Shown one piece after another: positions 1-7,040 of a stretch of DNA of 64,000 nt; position 1 is the first letter of the stretch; each line of letters starts with the position of its first letter. This DNA comes from Cytobacillus purgationiresistens (GTDB lineage: Bacteria > Bacillota > Bacilli > Bacillales > Cytobacillaceae). The notes below the pieces were generated by a model. It was not told the DNA's origin. It did no database searches and worked only from the letters and a program-made list of their open reading frames with translations. The translations under genes and the position numbers were made by a program. The DNA lies in the NCBI RefSeq assembly GCF_030813235.1, contig NZ_JAUSUB010000007.1, positions 1-64,000 on the forward strand, read 5' to 3'.

Positions 1-216
1 GGACCTCAGGGTGAACAAGGACCTCAGGGTGAACAAGGACCTCAGGGTGAACAAGGACCTCAGGGTGAACAAGGATCTCAGGGTGAACAAGGACCTCAGG
101 GTGAACAAGGATCTCAGGGTGAACAAGGACCTCAGGGTGAACAAGGACCTCAGGGTGAACAAGGACCTCAGGGTGAACAAGGACCTCAGGGTGAACAAGG
201 ATCTCAGGGTGAACAA
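1..216 (+). repeat. Twelve 18-bp tandem units encoding Gly-X-Y triplets
   Basis: Unit ggacctcagggtgaacaa is repeated twelve times without interruption. Three units (at 73, 109 and 199) have ggatct instead of ggacct, giving Ser for Pro. The near identity of the units at DNA level suggests recent expansion by slippage or recombination. The array continues beyond the left edge of the window. Confidence 0.95.
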
Positions 217-498
217 GGACCACCGGGATCCATTCCAAGTCCAATACCAACAATTAATTTAATGTTTTTTGCGTTTTCAGATGGACATCAAACTGTATTT
301 ACTAATAGTGATGGTGTCGCAGAATTTGGAACAACACAGATATTATCACCAATAACAGTTTCGTATATTAATTTGTTTGTTAATGGAGTTATCCAACCTC
401 AAACTACTTACCAAGTTGAAGAAGGGGAATTGACTTTAGATGAATCACCTCCATTAGGTGTACCGATTACTCTTCAATTTATAATTGTGAATGGATAA
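1..498 (+). CDS. Collagen-like exosporium protein, C-terminal part (5' end outside window)
   Basis: The frame is open from base 1, so the N-terminus lies upstream. The visible 165 residues start with twelve hexapeptides of type GPQGEQ or GSQGEQ, continue with GPPGSIPSP, and end in a globular domain of about 85 residues. That domain contains [15 protein letters not shown] and [13 protein letters not shown], the signature of DUF4183. In Bacillus, Gly-X-Y proteins with such C-terminal domains form hair-like filaments on the exosporium of spores; that role here is inferred. The next gene on the same strand carries a second DUF4183 domain. The overlapping frame that reads MNKDLRV repeats is an artefact of the 18-bp repeat. 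Confidence 0.85.
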   Translation, partial: GPQGEQGPQGEQGPQGEQGPQGEQGSQGEQGPQGEQGSQGEQGPQGEQGPQGEQGPQGEQGPQGEQGSQGEQGPPGSIPSPIPTINLMFFAFSDGHQTVFTNSDGVAEFGTTQILSPITVSYINLFVNGVIQPQTTYQVEEGELTLDESPPLGVPITLQFIIVNG

Positions 499-641
499 AT
501 ATTCTCTTCGCAAAAGCTGTACCACTCGTAAGGTTTTATCCTAGTTATAATCCAATTGATTTGCCGTTACACCTTTTATTTTCAATCATATACTATCTTT
601 AGAACCTATGGATTTCTTTGGTTCAGAAAAGAGGTGATAAT

Positions 642-1055
642 ATGCCAATTATAAAACCCGTTTATACGGTGGTAGCCACTGCTCCAGTTGCAAGCGGAGG
701 TACAATTAGTACCACCGTAAATCCATCCGTCTCTCGTTACTTTGCAACAATAACTGCCGGTATGATAGGAGCGACGGATACTACCATCCCTGCAGCAAGT
801 TTCGTTGATGACGCGGATGCTCCGGTTGTTGCTTTACCAGATATTACAACAGATAGTTATTATAATATGTATGTTAACGGTGTTCTCCAGCAGAGCTCTG
901 TATCTACATTAACCACCGCTGATTTGGTAATAGACGCAACGAACATTCCAGTAGGGGTACCCATTTTATTGGAGGTATCAAGCTTTGCAGACTCAACTTC
1001 AACAATGACTACTCAGCCTAGTATTTCCGCACCGGAAGTCACAATTATTACGTAA
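642..1055 (+). CDS. DUF4183 domain protein, probable spore surface protein
   Basis: A 137-residue protein. Its middle and C-terminal part contains YYNMYVNGVLQQSS and IPVGVPILLEV, the same pattern as the C-terminal domain of the collagen-like protein just upstream ([16 protein letters not shown]), so I assign DUF4183. The sequence is rich in Thr, Ala, Val and Ser, has no cysteine and no signal peptide, as for other exosporium proteins. ATG at 642 is chosen because gaggtg at 631-636 is a good ribosome binding site; a TTG at 618 is in frame but lacks one. A terminator follows at 1077. The exosporium location is inferred from family and neighbour. Confidence 0.75.
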   Translation: MPIIKPVYTVVATAPVASGGTISTTVNPSVSRYFATITAGMIGATDTTIPAASFVDDADAPVVALPDITTDSYYNMYVNGVLQQSSVSTLTTADLVIDATNIPVGVPILLEVSSFADSTSTMTTQPSISAPEVTIIT

Positions 1056-1076
1056 GTATCGGATTTCTAAGTTATA

Positions 1077-1105
1077 AGCTCTCTTTTTGAGGGCTATTTT
1101 TTTTG
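1077..1105 (+). terminator. Rho-independent terminator after the DUF4183 gene
   Basis: Inverted repeat agctctc / gagggct with a five-T loop, followed by a run of T interrupted by one A. Confidence 0.75.
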
Positions 1106-1561
1106 ATCTATTTACCACGGAAACTATGGACAAATTGTCATCTTGCCTTGACACTACCCTGTATTGGCGGTGGAAAACGTACTGCCTTGTTAGTTCGAAG
1201 ATTAAGCAATTGATAGACCCGCTTTTTACCTTGCGAAGGCTGGAGCTGTACTCACATGCTCTCTTCTGACAATTAATGCAAGAGTGCTTTTAGTAGAATG
1301 GTATATCAAATCTATTTCGAATGATTGGTAATATATCTACAGACCAATTTTCCCAAGATAGATTATATTCTTCTGAGGTTTTAACTCACAAAGGTTCCCT
1401 ATAGCCCAAGTATCAATGCCCCAATTGGAAAATAAGAATTAGGTTATCCATCTTTGTACGCTCCTCACAGTTGTAAAATTATATTGCTTATAAGAATTTC
1501 ACAATTTAAGATCCACATATATTTGGGTAAATAAGTGTTTCTTTTTATCTGGAAAAACTGT
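1106..1561. other. Intergenic, no gene recognised
   Basis: About 455 bases with no frame that has a start, a ribosome binding site and coding character. A minus-strand open stretch around 1150-1230 reads like the C-terminus of some protein (contains LRTNKAVRFPPP) but has no recognisable start. It may be debris of a lost gene. Confidence 0.4.
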
Positions 1562-1729
1562 CTACTTTAGTTGTTTTCTTATAGAAGCGGTACCGCCACA
1601 TTCCCATTTCTGCTTGATAATTTGCCTTGAACAGCCTAAAAGGTCAGCAACTTCTCTTGTTGTTAATAGTTCTGATTCAATAAACTTTTTCATGTCTTCC
1701 ACACTTTTGAAATTTAACTCATTTCTCAC
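1562..1729 (-). CDS. Small helix-turn-helix protein, phage or excisionase-like
   Basis: A 55-residue frame starting at GTG 1729, preceded by ggtgga at suitable distance. Residues 22-45 read LLTTREVADLLGCSRQIIKQ, a helix-turn-helix of the MerR/excisionase type (the phrase TTREVADLLG is typical). Such tiny proteins are DNA binders of phages and integrative elements. Its start overlaps the end of the small membrane gene at 1719-1811, and it lies downstream of an ArpU-like fragment on the same strand, so it probably belongs to a phage remnant. The target is unknown. Confidence 0.6.
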   Translation of the reverse strand: MRNELNFKSVEDMKKFIESELLTTREVADLLGCSRQIIKQKWECGGTASIRKQLK

Positions 1730-1811
1730 TACGTATTCTCCACCTTAGATAAAGATTGTAGATTGCCAATCCTAACGCTATGATTGATAAAACTAATGCT
1801 GTAATATCCAT
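1719..1811 (-). CDS. Possible 30-residue single-span membrane peptide
   Basis: Frame MDITALVLSIIALGLAIYNL followed by a basic tail (LRWRIRSEK). There is one predicted membrane helix with positive charges after it. The stop overlaps the first codons of the helix-turn-helix gene (1729), which would allow translational coupling. No clear ribosome binding site is seen, so this remains tentative. Confidence 0.35.
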   Translation of the reverse strand: MDITALVLSIIALGLAIYNLYLRWRIRSEK

Positions 1812-1856
1812 CCAATGTGAAGATGAAAAACCAATCAGTAGTCTATATAAGATTCT

Positions 1857-2021
1857 TTAATTTGAAGGGGGAACAAGCGAATATGTTGCGGTCACTTTAG
1901 GAAGCATCTCTTCAGGTACGCTGAAACAATATAGACGATACCTTGCTATTTCTCTTTCCACATTTGTTTGAGTTGCTTCACGATCAATCTCTGGAAGCAA
2001 AAGTGATAATTGTTTTCCCAC
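1857..2021 (-). pseudogene. Truncated ArpU-family phage transcription regulator
   Basis: Starts at GTG 2021 behind a strong aggaggg site. The 54 residues contain QLSLLLPEIDREATQTNVE and EEMLPKVTATYSLVPPSN, the conserved N-terminal half of ArpU-type late-gene regulators found in Bacillaceae prophages. The family is normally around 140 residues; here a TAA comes directly after the PPSN segment and the rest is absent. It is a relic of an integrated phage, with the small genes on its 3' side probably from the same element. Confidence 0.65.
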
Positions 2022-2061
2022 CGTAAGGATCCCTCCTGTGTTAATATAGGTATTGGTAATG

Positions 2062-2087
2062 GACGGGAGAAATCCTGTCTTTTTTTA
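2062..2087 (+). terminator. Terminator-like hairpin on the plus strand
   Basis: gacggga / tcctgtc with a gaaa loop (one G-U pair) followed by seven T. No plus-strand gene precedes it, so it may have served a lost gene. It abuts the stop of the small gene at 2085-2183. Confidence 0.4.
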
Positions 2088-2183
2088 TTTTCTGCATTTA
2101 TTACATACTCTTCTATGTTCAACAATTACTGTTTGTTTTGGAGGAACAACGGCAAAACATATACTGCAGCTGGCTAACTTCAT
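2085..2183 (-). CDS. 32-residue Cys-rich peptide with two CxxC pairs
   Basis: Starts at ATG 2183 behind gaaggag. It contains CSIC near the N-terminus and CNKC near the C-terminus, the layout of a minimal zinc ribbon, and about a third of its residues are hydrophobic. Tiny zinc-ribbon proteins of this kind are common in Bacillus phages. The function is unknown. It lies upstream of the ArpU fragment on the same strand. Confidence 0.5.
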   Translation of the reverse strand: MKLASCSICFAVVPPKQTVIVEHRRVCNKCRK

Positions 2184-2336
2184 TACAACAACTCCTTCTG
2201 TCCTAAGCTTCCTTAAAAAAGTGTAATATTATAGGATGTTTTGTCGAACACCTGTACAGTTCAAATATTCTTTTGCATAATGGTGTTTGTGGGTTTCATT
2301 CACAAATCGAAATATTATATTAAAAAGGAAATTTTT

Positions 2337-2507
2337 ATGAAAAATATTGATTGTAATATCATTAAACTAATAGAACAAATAAATGAGCTTAGACATGAGC
2401 TGATAAATGTATCTCAAAGTACAGGAATAAATAGTTTAAACACATTAAAATGCAGTCAGAAATTAGATAAACTTATTTATAGTTATCAAAGCATGAATAA
2501 GAAATGA
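2337..2507 (+). CDS. Spo0E-family aspartyl-phosphate phosphatase
   Basis: A 56-residue protein. The pattern IEQINELRHELINV, then SQKLDKLIYSY, matches the two-helix hairpin of the Spo0E family; the S-Q-K-L-D-K-L-I segment is the diagnostic motif. Family members dephosphorylate Spo0A~P (or related response regulators) and so delay sporulation. The start at 2337 follows aaaggaa; the longer frame from 2241 adds a hydrophobic stretch foreign to the family and has no binding site. It stands alone among mobile debris, and its specific partner is not known from sequence. Confidence 0.8.
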   Translation: MKNIDCNIIKLIEQINELRHELINVSQSTGINSLNTLKCSQKLDKLIYSYQSMNKK

Positions 2508-2572
2508 ACTTAATCTTTTAACTTGTAAAAAAAGCTTCATGGATGTTTTTAATTTACGAAGATATAATATTT

Positions 2573-2660
2573 ATTGTTGGGTAATTGGAATTCTCCGTAA
2601 GTTTGCTTCTATTCTTTCTTGCCCAACACCACCCAATTTAGAGCCTGCAAGGGCTCTTTA
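2573..2660 (+). ncRNA. Candidate small structured RNA, copy A
   Basis: A TATAAT at 2563-2568 lies just before attgttggg. Arms tgttggg (2575-2581) and cccaaca (2622-2628) enclose ttctccgtaagtttgctt; a terminator hairpin agagcc / ggctct follows at 2640-2657. The same order (TATAAT, attgttggg, attctccgt(g/a)agtttgctt, ccaacacca, gagcc...ggctc) recurs at 5222-5351. Conservation of box, stem and terminator without an open frame suggests an independently transcribed RNA of about 90 bases. No family is recognised. Confidence 0.45.
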
Positions 2661-2780
2661 CTATTTATTTTGTGTCTCCTCTAACCTTGTCCAATTTTTC
2701 CACGCTCTAAAATTTGTTATTATTATTTTGGGCAGCCGCATCTCCATACTTACAAAACTTTACTGAACATTCCTCAAACG

Positions 2781-2981
2781 TTAATACTGACTACGTATAT
2801 CTTTATCAACCTTTATCCAATCACTGGCTCTTAAAAAGTTATTTGAGGTTTTAATCGTATATTTTAAATGTAAAGGAACAAATCCTTTAGATGTTTGAAT
2901 AATCGAGTAGCCTAACGTTTCTGAGTACCAAATGTCACCTTGTACAGAATGTTTAATCATCTCCCAAGTTTTCAACTTCAT
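2781..2981 (-). CDS. Small hypothetical protein, phage-like
   Basis: A 66-residue frame with ATG at 2981; a GTG one codon earlier is also possible, with ggggtg very close upstream. The sequence begins MKLKTWEMIKHSVQGD and contains GFVPLHLKYTIKTS and ASDWIKVDKD. The KTWEMIK opening is seen in small proteins of Bacillus phages, and the spread of Trp residues looks like a real protein rather than a shadow frame. The function is unknown. Confidence 0.5.
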   Translation of the reverse strand: MKLKTWEMIKHSVQGDIWYSETLGYSIIQTSKGFVPLHLKYTIKTSNNFLRASDWIKVDKDIRSQY

Positions 2982-2984
2982 CAC

Positions 2985-3293
2985 CCCAATATTTTTAGGG
3001 TTATTATATTCAGTTAATAATTTTTTGCTAATTTCTCTTTACCGTCTGTTATACAATTCCCTTTATTTGAGCACGAACCAATTTTCTAAATATGAAAAAA
3101 ATAAAAGGCATCTATAAATATCCCCACGTCAGCAGGCATTAATTTATAGTGCCTGCTTTCAATTTCACTGCTCTACTCCCTCTATCTTGTGTTTCCTCAA
3201 ATTATCAACTTTCACTTATAGAACCTAGAATTTATGAATTTTTCTTAATTTCAAAGTTCATACTAAGTCTTAGTAATATTTGGAGGAGATATA
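2985..3293. other. Intergenic with one hairpin
   Basis: No gene is seen. An inverted repeat agcaggc / gcctgct at 3131-3157 followed by ttt could terminate transcription on the plus strand. A ggaggag ribosome binding site for the next gene lies at 3281-3288. Confidence 0.4.
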
Positions 3294-3776
3294 ATGCTTT
3301 CTACCGCCCTTAGTAATCTAGATCTTGGAGCAAAAGGATTATGGTTTCCGATTATTGTAAGCATTATTCTTTTTGTAACCCTTTTACTCATCCCTAAAAA
3401 AAGAATTAGTTGGGTAGAACTCTTTATAATTTTTTGTATAGTTGGTTTTGCAACATGGATTTCTGATGCGTTTATTTTAAGGATTTTCGATTTAATTGAC
3501 TTAGGTTCTCCTGACAAGCCAGGTATCGGAGACATTATTTCATACACATTTATACCGACATCACTAGCATGTTTGTTTTTGTGTTTTCTAGATATGAAAA
3601 ACAGGTGGAAATTAGTAATTATATTCACATTCCTTTCCTTTATCATAGAACTAGGAATGGAATTTTCCGGATATATGAAAACGAAAGATTGGATCAAATT
3701 CACAACTCCATTGTTTCACCTTTTTGTATATGGCTTTATATTACCTTACATTTTAAAGCTGATTAGACGTAGGTGA
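3294..3776 (+). CDS. Five-helix integral membrane protein of unknown function
   Basis: 160 residues with a strong ggaggag site upstream of ATG 3294. Five hydrophobic segments can be read at about residues 16-34, 42-64, 80-100, 105-124 and 138-156. A WISDAFI motif in helix 2 and a conserved-looking Asp and Glu (ELGMEF) within helices resemble the small five-span CBO0543-type membrane proteins of spore formers, but I am not certain of this family. A minus-strand frame over the same bases is a shadow. It is followed by the DUF3231 gene on the same strand. Confidence 0.7.
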   Translation: MLSTALSNLDLGAKGLWFPIIVSIILFVTLLLIPKKRISWVELFIIFCIVGFATWISDAFILRIFDLIDLGSPDKPGIGDIISYTFIPTSLACLFLCFLDMKNRWKLVIIFTFLSFIIELGMEFSGYMKTKDWIKFTTPLFHLFVYGFILPYILKLIRRR

Positions 3777-3904
3777 TTCAAGGGGTCGATATAGCAAAAC
3801 TCCTCCTACCTTTTGTTGCTTATTTTTTAAAACCCATGAATACTTTTCATACTGCAAACACAAACTATCTATCGTGGCCAATTTCCTTACATAAGGAGAA
3901 AATC

Positions 3905-4447
3905 ATGAAACTTAATAAGATAGGGAGTGCAATAATGGGCATTTTAAGTGGTAACCCAAAAGATGAACCTTTACATTATGGTGAAGTATATGGTTTATTC
4001 ACCAACCTTTCTGCAAACAACGGAACAATTTCTGGTTATCAAACATTGATTAATCACGCAGGCGATGAAGACCTAAAAAAGCTAATTGAAGAAGCTATCA
4101 AAGGTCTACAAGCTGAAAACCAACAATTAGAAGAACTATTGAAAAGTAACGGTGTTGGACTTCCTCCTTCACCACCTGCTCGTCCTAATGCAAATTTAGA
4201 GGACATTCCTGTTGGAGCAAGATCCACTGATCCAGAGATTAGTGCTGCTATATCTATGGATACTGCTGCAGCCTTGGTTGCCTGTAGTCAAGCTATGGGA
4301 CAATCAATTAGAGAAGATGTAGCAATGATGTATGGTCAGTTCCATATGAATAAAGCTCAGTTTGGTGCAAAAATGTTAAAACTTAATAAGGAAAAGGGAT
4401 GGTTAATTCCCCCTCCACTGCACATTAGCAAAGGAACAGAATCATAA
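3905..4447 (+). CDS. DUF3231 family protein
   Basis: 180 residues. Recognisable features are ILSGNPKDEPLHYGEVYGL at the N-terminus, a predicted helical bundle, GVGLPPSPPARP in the middle, and the closing segment KLNKEKGWLIPPPLH, which is the hallmark of DUF3231. These ferritin-like helical proteins are widespread in sporulating Bacillus, with no established biochemical role. ATG 3905 follows ataaggag; ATG 3935, behind aggga, gives the start MGILSG usual for the family and is an equal alternative. A strong terminator follows at once. Confidence 0.75.
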   Translation: MKLNKIGSAIMGILSGNPKDEPLHYGEVYGLFTNLSANNGTISGYQTLINHAGDEDLKKLIEEAIKGLQAENQQLEELLKSNGVGLPPSPPARPNANLEDIPVGARSTDPEISAAISMDTAAALVACSQAMGQSIREDVAMMYGQFHMNKAQFGAKMLKLNKEKGWLIPPPLHISKGTES

Positions 4448-4660
4448 TCATTAGGCGCCTCGTTTGAGGTGCTTTTTTTAATCTCTAATTTACACCCCAT
4501 ATCATTTTGTTTCATTAACCTTCTTTTATTTTCTTTTGCAGATAACATAATATCTTCTGCAATTTTTTCCATCACTTCTACACTCTCAAATTTTAAAGAT
4601 ATGTTTATCTATATGAATGGAAATATCCTCCCCATTAATAGAAAACCCTTTGAACTTCAT
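4357..4660 (-). pseudogene. Frame-broken small gene, phage-like
   Basis: ATG 4660 follows ggagggtgtcag and gives MKFKGFSINGEDISIHIDKH, then runs into a stop after IFKI. Moving to another frame at that point continues as SLKFESVEVMEKIAEDIM and KENKRRLMKQND, so a single-base deletion near 4595 is likely. The second frame stays open to 4357, running antisense over the end of the DUF3231 gene and its terminator; the true original end is unclear. No function is recognised. Confidence 0.35.
4455..4479 (+). terminator. Terminator of the DUF3231 gene
   Basis: gcgcctc / gaggtgc stem with loop gttt and seven T. Confidence 0.85.
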
Positions 4661-4695
4661 CTGACACCCTCCTTAATTAACTCGCTGCTTATTCA

Positions 4696-4852
4696 TTAAC
4701 CTATAGCTTCAACTTCTGCTTCTGTGTCTTCTTCACTCATTTCAACAACCGTTTTCACTGAGTAGCAACAGGGCAATAAAACTGCCTTGTTGTAGCTATT
4801 TCTTCAATCCTTTTTTAAATAACGTTTCCTTGCTAACTCCGATATTTCCCAT
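4696..4852 (-). pseudogene. Broken paralogue 1 of a ~55-residue protein
   Basis: ATG 4852 behind aaggaggaattagg gives MGNIGVSKETLF, then the frame stops (TAG). A second frame continues NKAVLLPCCYSVKTVVEMSE and DTEAEVEAIG to the TAA at 4696. The total length is not a multiple of three. A related broken copy lies at 6399-6562 (KAVLLSCNYSVRKVVEMS, EVEALGFD). The parent protein seems to have been a small acidic protein with one or two Cys; it is not a family I recognise. Confidence 0.55.
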
Positions 4853-4915
4853 CCTAATTCCTCCTTCGTAAATGATTTAAATTTTGATATTTTTCTTGAA
4901 TTTTTTTGTTAATAA

Positions 4916-5128
4916 AGACAGGTAATAATCTTAAAAAATCAAGGGGTCGAATTAAATGTCTTACCGAAAAAAATTCGAAGTGTTCTAGGTGTTGATGTAC
5001 TCGCTCGTAACTCTAATAAAACAATTAAGGATTTTGACTATACGCCCTTCAAAAATCCTATTATTCACAAGCGAATAGATGGACTAGAAATCGTACCAAT
5101 TGATTCCAAAAAATTATGGGGGAAATAA
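4916..5128 (+). pseudogene. Open frame without start, probable gene remnant
   Basis: Seventy codons are open from a TAA at 4913-4915 to the TAA at 5128, with protein-like composition (KKIRSVLGVDVLARN, DFDYTPFKNPIIHKRIDG, LEIVPIDSKKLWGK). There is no ATG, GTG or TTG in the first 40 codons and no ribosome binding site. It is probably the C-terminal remnant of a lost gene of unknown identity. Confidence 0.35.
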
Positions 5129-5229
5129 ATCTTACTTTTAAACGAAACTTTGGATCGATTTTTTTACCCATCGCTCAATAATTTACTTTTGAGCTTTATG
5201 CATACATTTATTTTTTGGAAATATAATAA

Positions 5230-5356
5230 CATTGTTGGGCAAGATGATAATTCTCCGTGAGTTTGCTTTTAAAAAAGCTTGCACCAACACCAACCCCTAA
5301 CGTTTTAAGAGTGATTACTTTCGCCAAGAGTTTAGAGCCTGAATGGGCTCTTTTCT
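5230..5356 (+). ncRNA. Candidate small structured RNA, copy B
   Basis: Second copy of the element at 2573. TATAAT lies at 5222-5227, then ttgttgggcaag (5232-5243) pairs with cttgcaccaaca (5278-5289). The loop holds attctccgtgagtttgctt. An agagcc / ggctct hairpin with T tail at 5334-5356 ends the unit. The base pairing is longer than in copy A (the caag/cttg extension), so the stem is preserved while its sequence differs. A short open frame across it has no ribosome binding site. Confidence 0.45.
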
Positions 5357-5587
5357 CATTTATAAAAAACACTATTGTACTAGCCCAATCAAATATATTT
5401 ACTTGTACATATGCTGGATGGATTACATTCATTTACCCATTTCAACTTCCTGAAGAAAAGCCACCGCATGGGCTTTTCTTTTTTATGAAATACATTCTAT
5501 CTTGTGTTTTCTAACATTTTTCTTCTCACATGAATCTAATTTCAATTTAATGGAATACTATTGGTGAAAAAAGGAGCTATCTACAAA

Positions 5588-5992
5588 ATGAAAAAGGTAT
5601 TTTTTATGGCTTTTTTACTTATATTCCTCACTTTGGGTGTTTCTCATTCCTTTGCTGAACAGAATACTGATGCTAAACCTTGGAATAAGTATCCCGATAA
5701 CTCTGAGAAAAACTTTATGGATGTTGACGTATTTTATGATTCACTCGACAAAAATCTTTACAAGGAATACCAGAATGCAGAATTAAATATACGCGAAAAG
5801 GTATTTTTTAAAGATATAAACAAAGTGTTTGAGAAAGCAGATAAACATGGTTCCTCAAGAATTAGTGGTGATGGATACCATCCCCAAAGGCAGGTATACG
5901 TTTTTGTTACTGTTTCAAAGGACGGTAAACATATGACCACTGCAGTTTTTGACGCTGAGAAACAACGACTTATATCAGCCTCCAAAGGTTAA
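5588..5992 (+). CDS. Exported protein of unknown function
   Basis: 134 residues. The N-terminus MKKVFFMAFLLIFLTLG then SHSFAEQ is a classical signal peptide with a likely cleavage after SFA. The mature part has DNSEKNFMDVDVFYDSLDKN and ends with a segment RQVYVFVTVSKDG, KHMTTAVFDAEKQRLISASKG that looks like a small beta fold. ATG 5588 is chosen because it starts the signal peptide; a GTG at 5561 is in frame but leaves a charged extension. A terminator follows at 6001. I do not recognise the family. Confidence 0.7.
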   Translation: MKKVFFMAFLLIFLTLGVSHSFAEQNTDAKPWNKYPDNSEKNFMDVDVFYDSLDKNLYKEYQNAELNIREKVFFKDINKVFEKADKHGSSRISGDGYHPQRQVYVFVTVSKDGKHMTTAVFDAEKQRLISASKG

Positions 5993-6000
5993 TGTACACG

Positions 6001-6027
6001 GCAACTCTGAAAAGAGTTGCTTTTTTT
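6001..6027 (+). terminator. Terminator of the exported protein gene
   Basis: gcaactc / gagttgc with six-base loop and seven T. Confidence 0.85.
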
Positions 6028-6053
6028 ACTGATTAACACTTCCTACCTTTTGT

Positions 6054-6383
6054 TTATTTAAAATGCGGATAATCTTCAATGTCAGGAATATGCTCTCCTT
6101 GAGAGGCAGCGTACTCTTCTTTGGTAATACCCCAACAATGTTTACATATTACTACCCGATCTCCCATGAACGGTGAAGATCTAACCTTATCTACGTATTC
6201 ACCGCAGTAGTTACATTCCTTCTTACCTGCACATGTCTTACACCAATACTCTCCTAATGATTCACCAACTTCATAATCGTTAGTTTCAAGATCTATTTTC
6301 TTATCACAAGCGACACATTCAACTAAATAATCTTCACAAAGACCATCTTCGCAACCGCATTGATTGCATACTGGACATGGCAT
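6054..6383 (-). CDS. Multi-zinc-ribbon protein
   Basis: 109 residues with about sixteen cysteines. In order: CPVCNQCGCEDGLCED, then CVACDKK, CKTCAGKKECNYCGEY and a final CKHCWG. The spacing suggests three or four zinc ribbons. ATG 6383 is chosen because aggagga lies six bases ahead; the ATG two codons earlier overlaps that site. It follows the broken small gene at 6399-6562 by 15 bases on the same strand, so the two were probably one operon. It may bind nucleic acid or act as a phage adaptor; the sequence does not decide. Confidence 0.7.
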   Translation of the reverse strand: MPCPVCNQCGCEDGLCEDYLVECVACDKKIDLETNDYEVGESLGEYWCKTCAGKKECNYCGEYVDKVRSSPFMGDRVVICKHCWGITKEEYAASQGEHIPDIEDYPHFK

Positions 6384-6398
6384 CTTCATTCCTCCTAA

Positions 6399-6562
6399 TC
6401 AATCAAATCCTAAAGCTTCAACTTCTGAAACAGCTTCCTCATGAGACATTTCCACAACTTTTCTAACCGAATAATTGCAGCTTAGTAAAACTGCCTTTTC
6501 ATGTCCCAATTCCTCGATCCAACTTGCAAACAATACACTTTTTCCATACCGATATCACTCAT
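6399..6562 (-). pseudogene. Broken paralogue 2 of a ~55-residue protein
   Basis: ATG 6562 behind aggagga gives MSDIGMEKV; a shift in frame is then needed to read LFASWIEELGHEKAVLLSCN, YSVRKVVEMSHEEA and SEVEALGFD up to TGA at 6399. The length of 164 bases is not a multiple of three. It matches the copy at 4696-4852 along its whole length, which shows the intended reading frame in both. Function unknown. Confidence 0.55.
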
Positions 6563-6653
6563 CTTCATTCCTCCTAATTTACTAATCTATAATCCTTTCA
6601 CTCAGGTTCTCTATGACCCTAACCTCAAGTTAACTGAGCTATCAAACTGTTTA

Positions 6654-7004
6654 TTACAACAATGCAAGTTGTTCATATTCTTGATGCTGCTCCGAATCGG
6701 ATTTGTTTTTCAAATAATCCCAAACTGCTTTAGAAAACTTCTCGTATCTAATTATTCTCTCTCCCTTAAACTTGGATTCTATACAGAAATGTGTTTTCTT
6801 ATCTAAATAATGATTGAAAAGCACTTGTATATAGTTTCCCCATAAGCAGCGTTGATTGTTGTAATATATATCCTTCATTTCTCTTGTAAATAAAGAATAA
6901 GCATCAAGCTGCAGCCAACCTTTATTCAGATAATTTCTAATGCAATCCATCCGATTTACAGCCCAATCAACTAATAAATCAAGTTCTTTTATATTGGGAT
7001 TCAT
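6654..7004 (-). CDS. Hypothetical protein
   Basis: 116 residues from ATG 7004, behind gaggtg. The sequence begins MNPNIKELDLLVDWAVNRMD and carries KGWLQLDAYSLFTREMKDIY and KTHFCIESKFKGERIIRYEK. It is soluble, mixed in charge and has no signal peptide. I do not recognise it; it resembles uncharacterised proteins of mobile elements in length and context. A group II intron remnant ends just upstream, at about 7040, on the same strand. Confidence 0.6.
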   Translation of the reverse strand: MNPNIKELDLLVDWAVNRMDCIRNYLNKGWLQLDAYSLFTREMKDIYYNNQRCLWGNYIQVLFNHYLDKKTHFCIESKFKGERIIRYEKFSKAVWDYLKNKSDSEQHQEYEQLALL

Positions 7005-7040
7005 AATAATCACCTCACCCTCTACTTGTTCCTTGTAGGA

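Noticed and set aside
11-262. Open frame reading MNKDLRV repeats
   Set aside because: It is the +2 frame of the 18-bp collagen repeat; the Gly-X-Y frame is the real one and continues into the DUF4183 domain.
1087-1269. 60-residue plus-strand frame
   Set aside because: Starts within the T tail of the DUF4183 gene terminator and has no ribosome site.
2539-2766. 75-residue plus-strand frame
   Set aside because: Overlaps the RNA candidate and its terminator; no ribosome site and no conserved look.
3263-3703. 146-residue minus-strand frame
   Set aside because: Fully antisense to the five-helix membrane protein gene, which has a strong ribosome site and membrane pattern.
5257-5514. 85-residue plus-strand frame
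   Set aside because: Same reason as for the first RNA copy: it runs through the hairpins and terminator.
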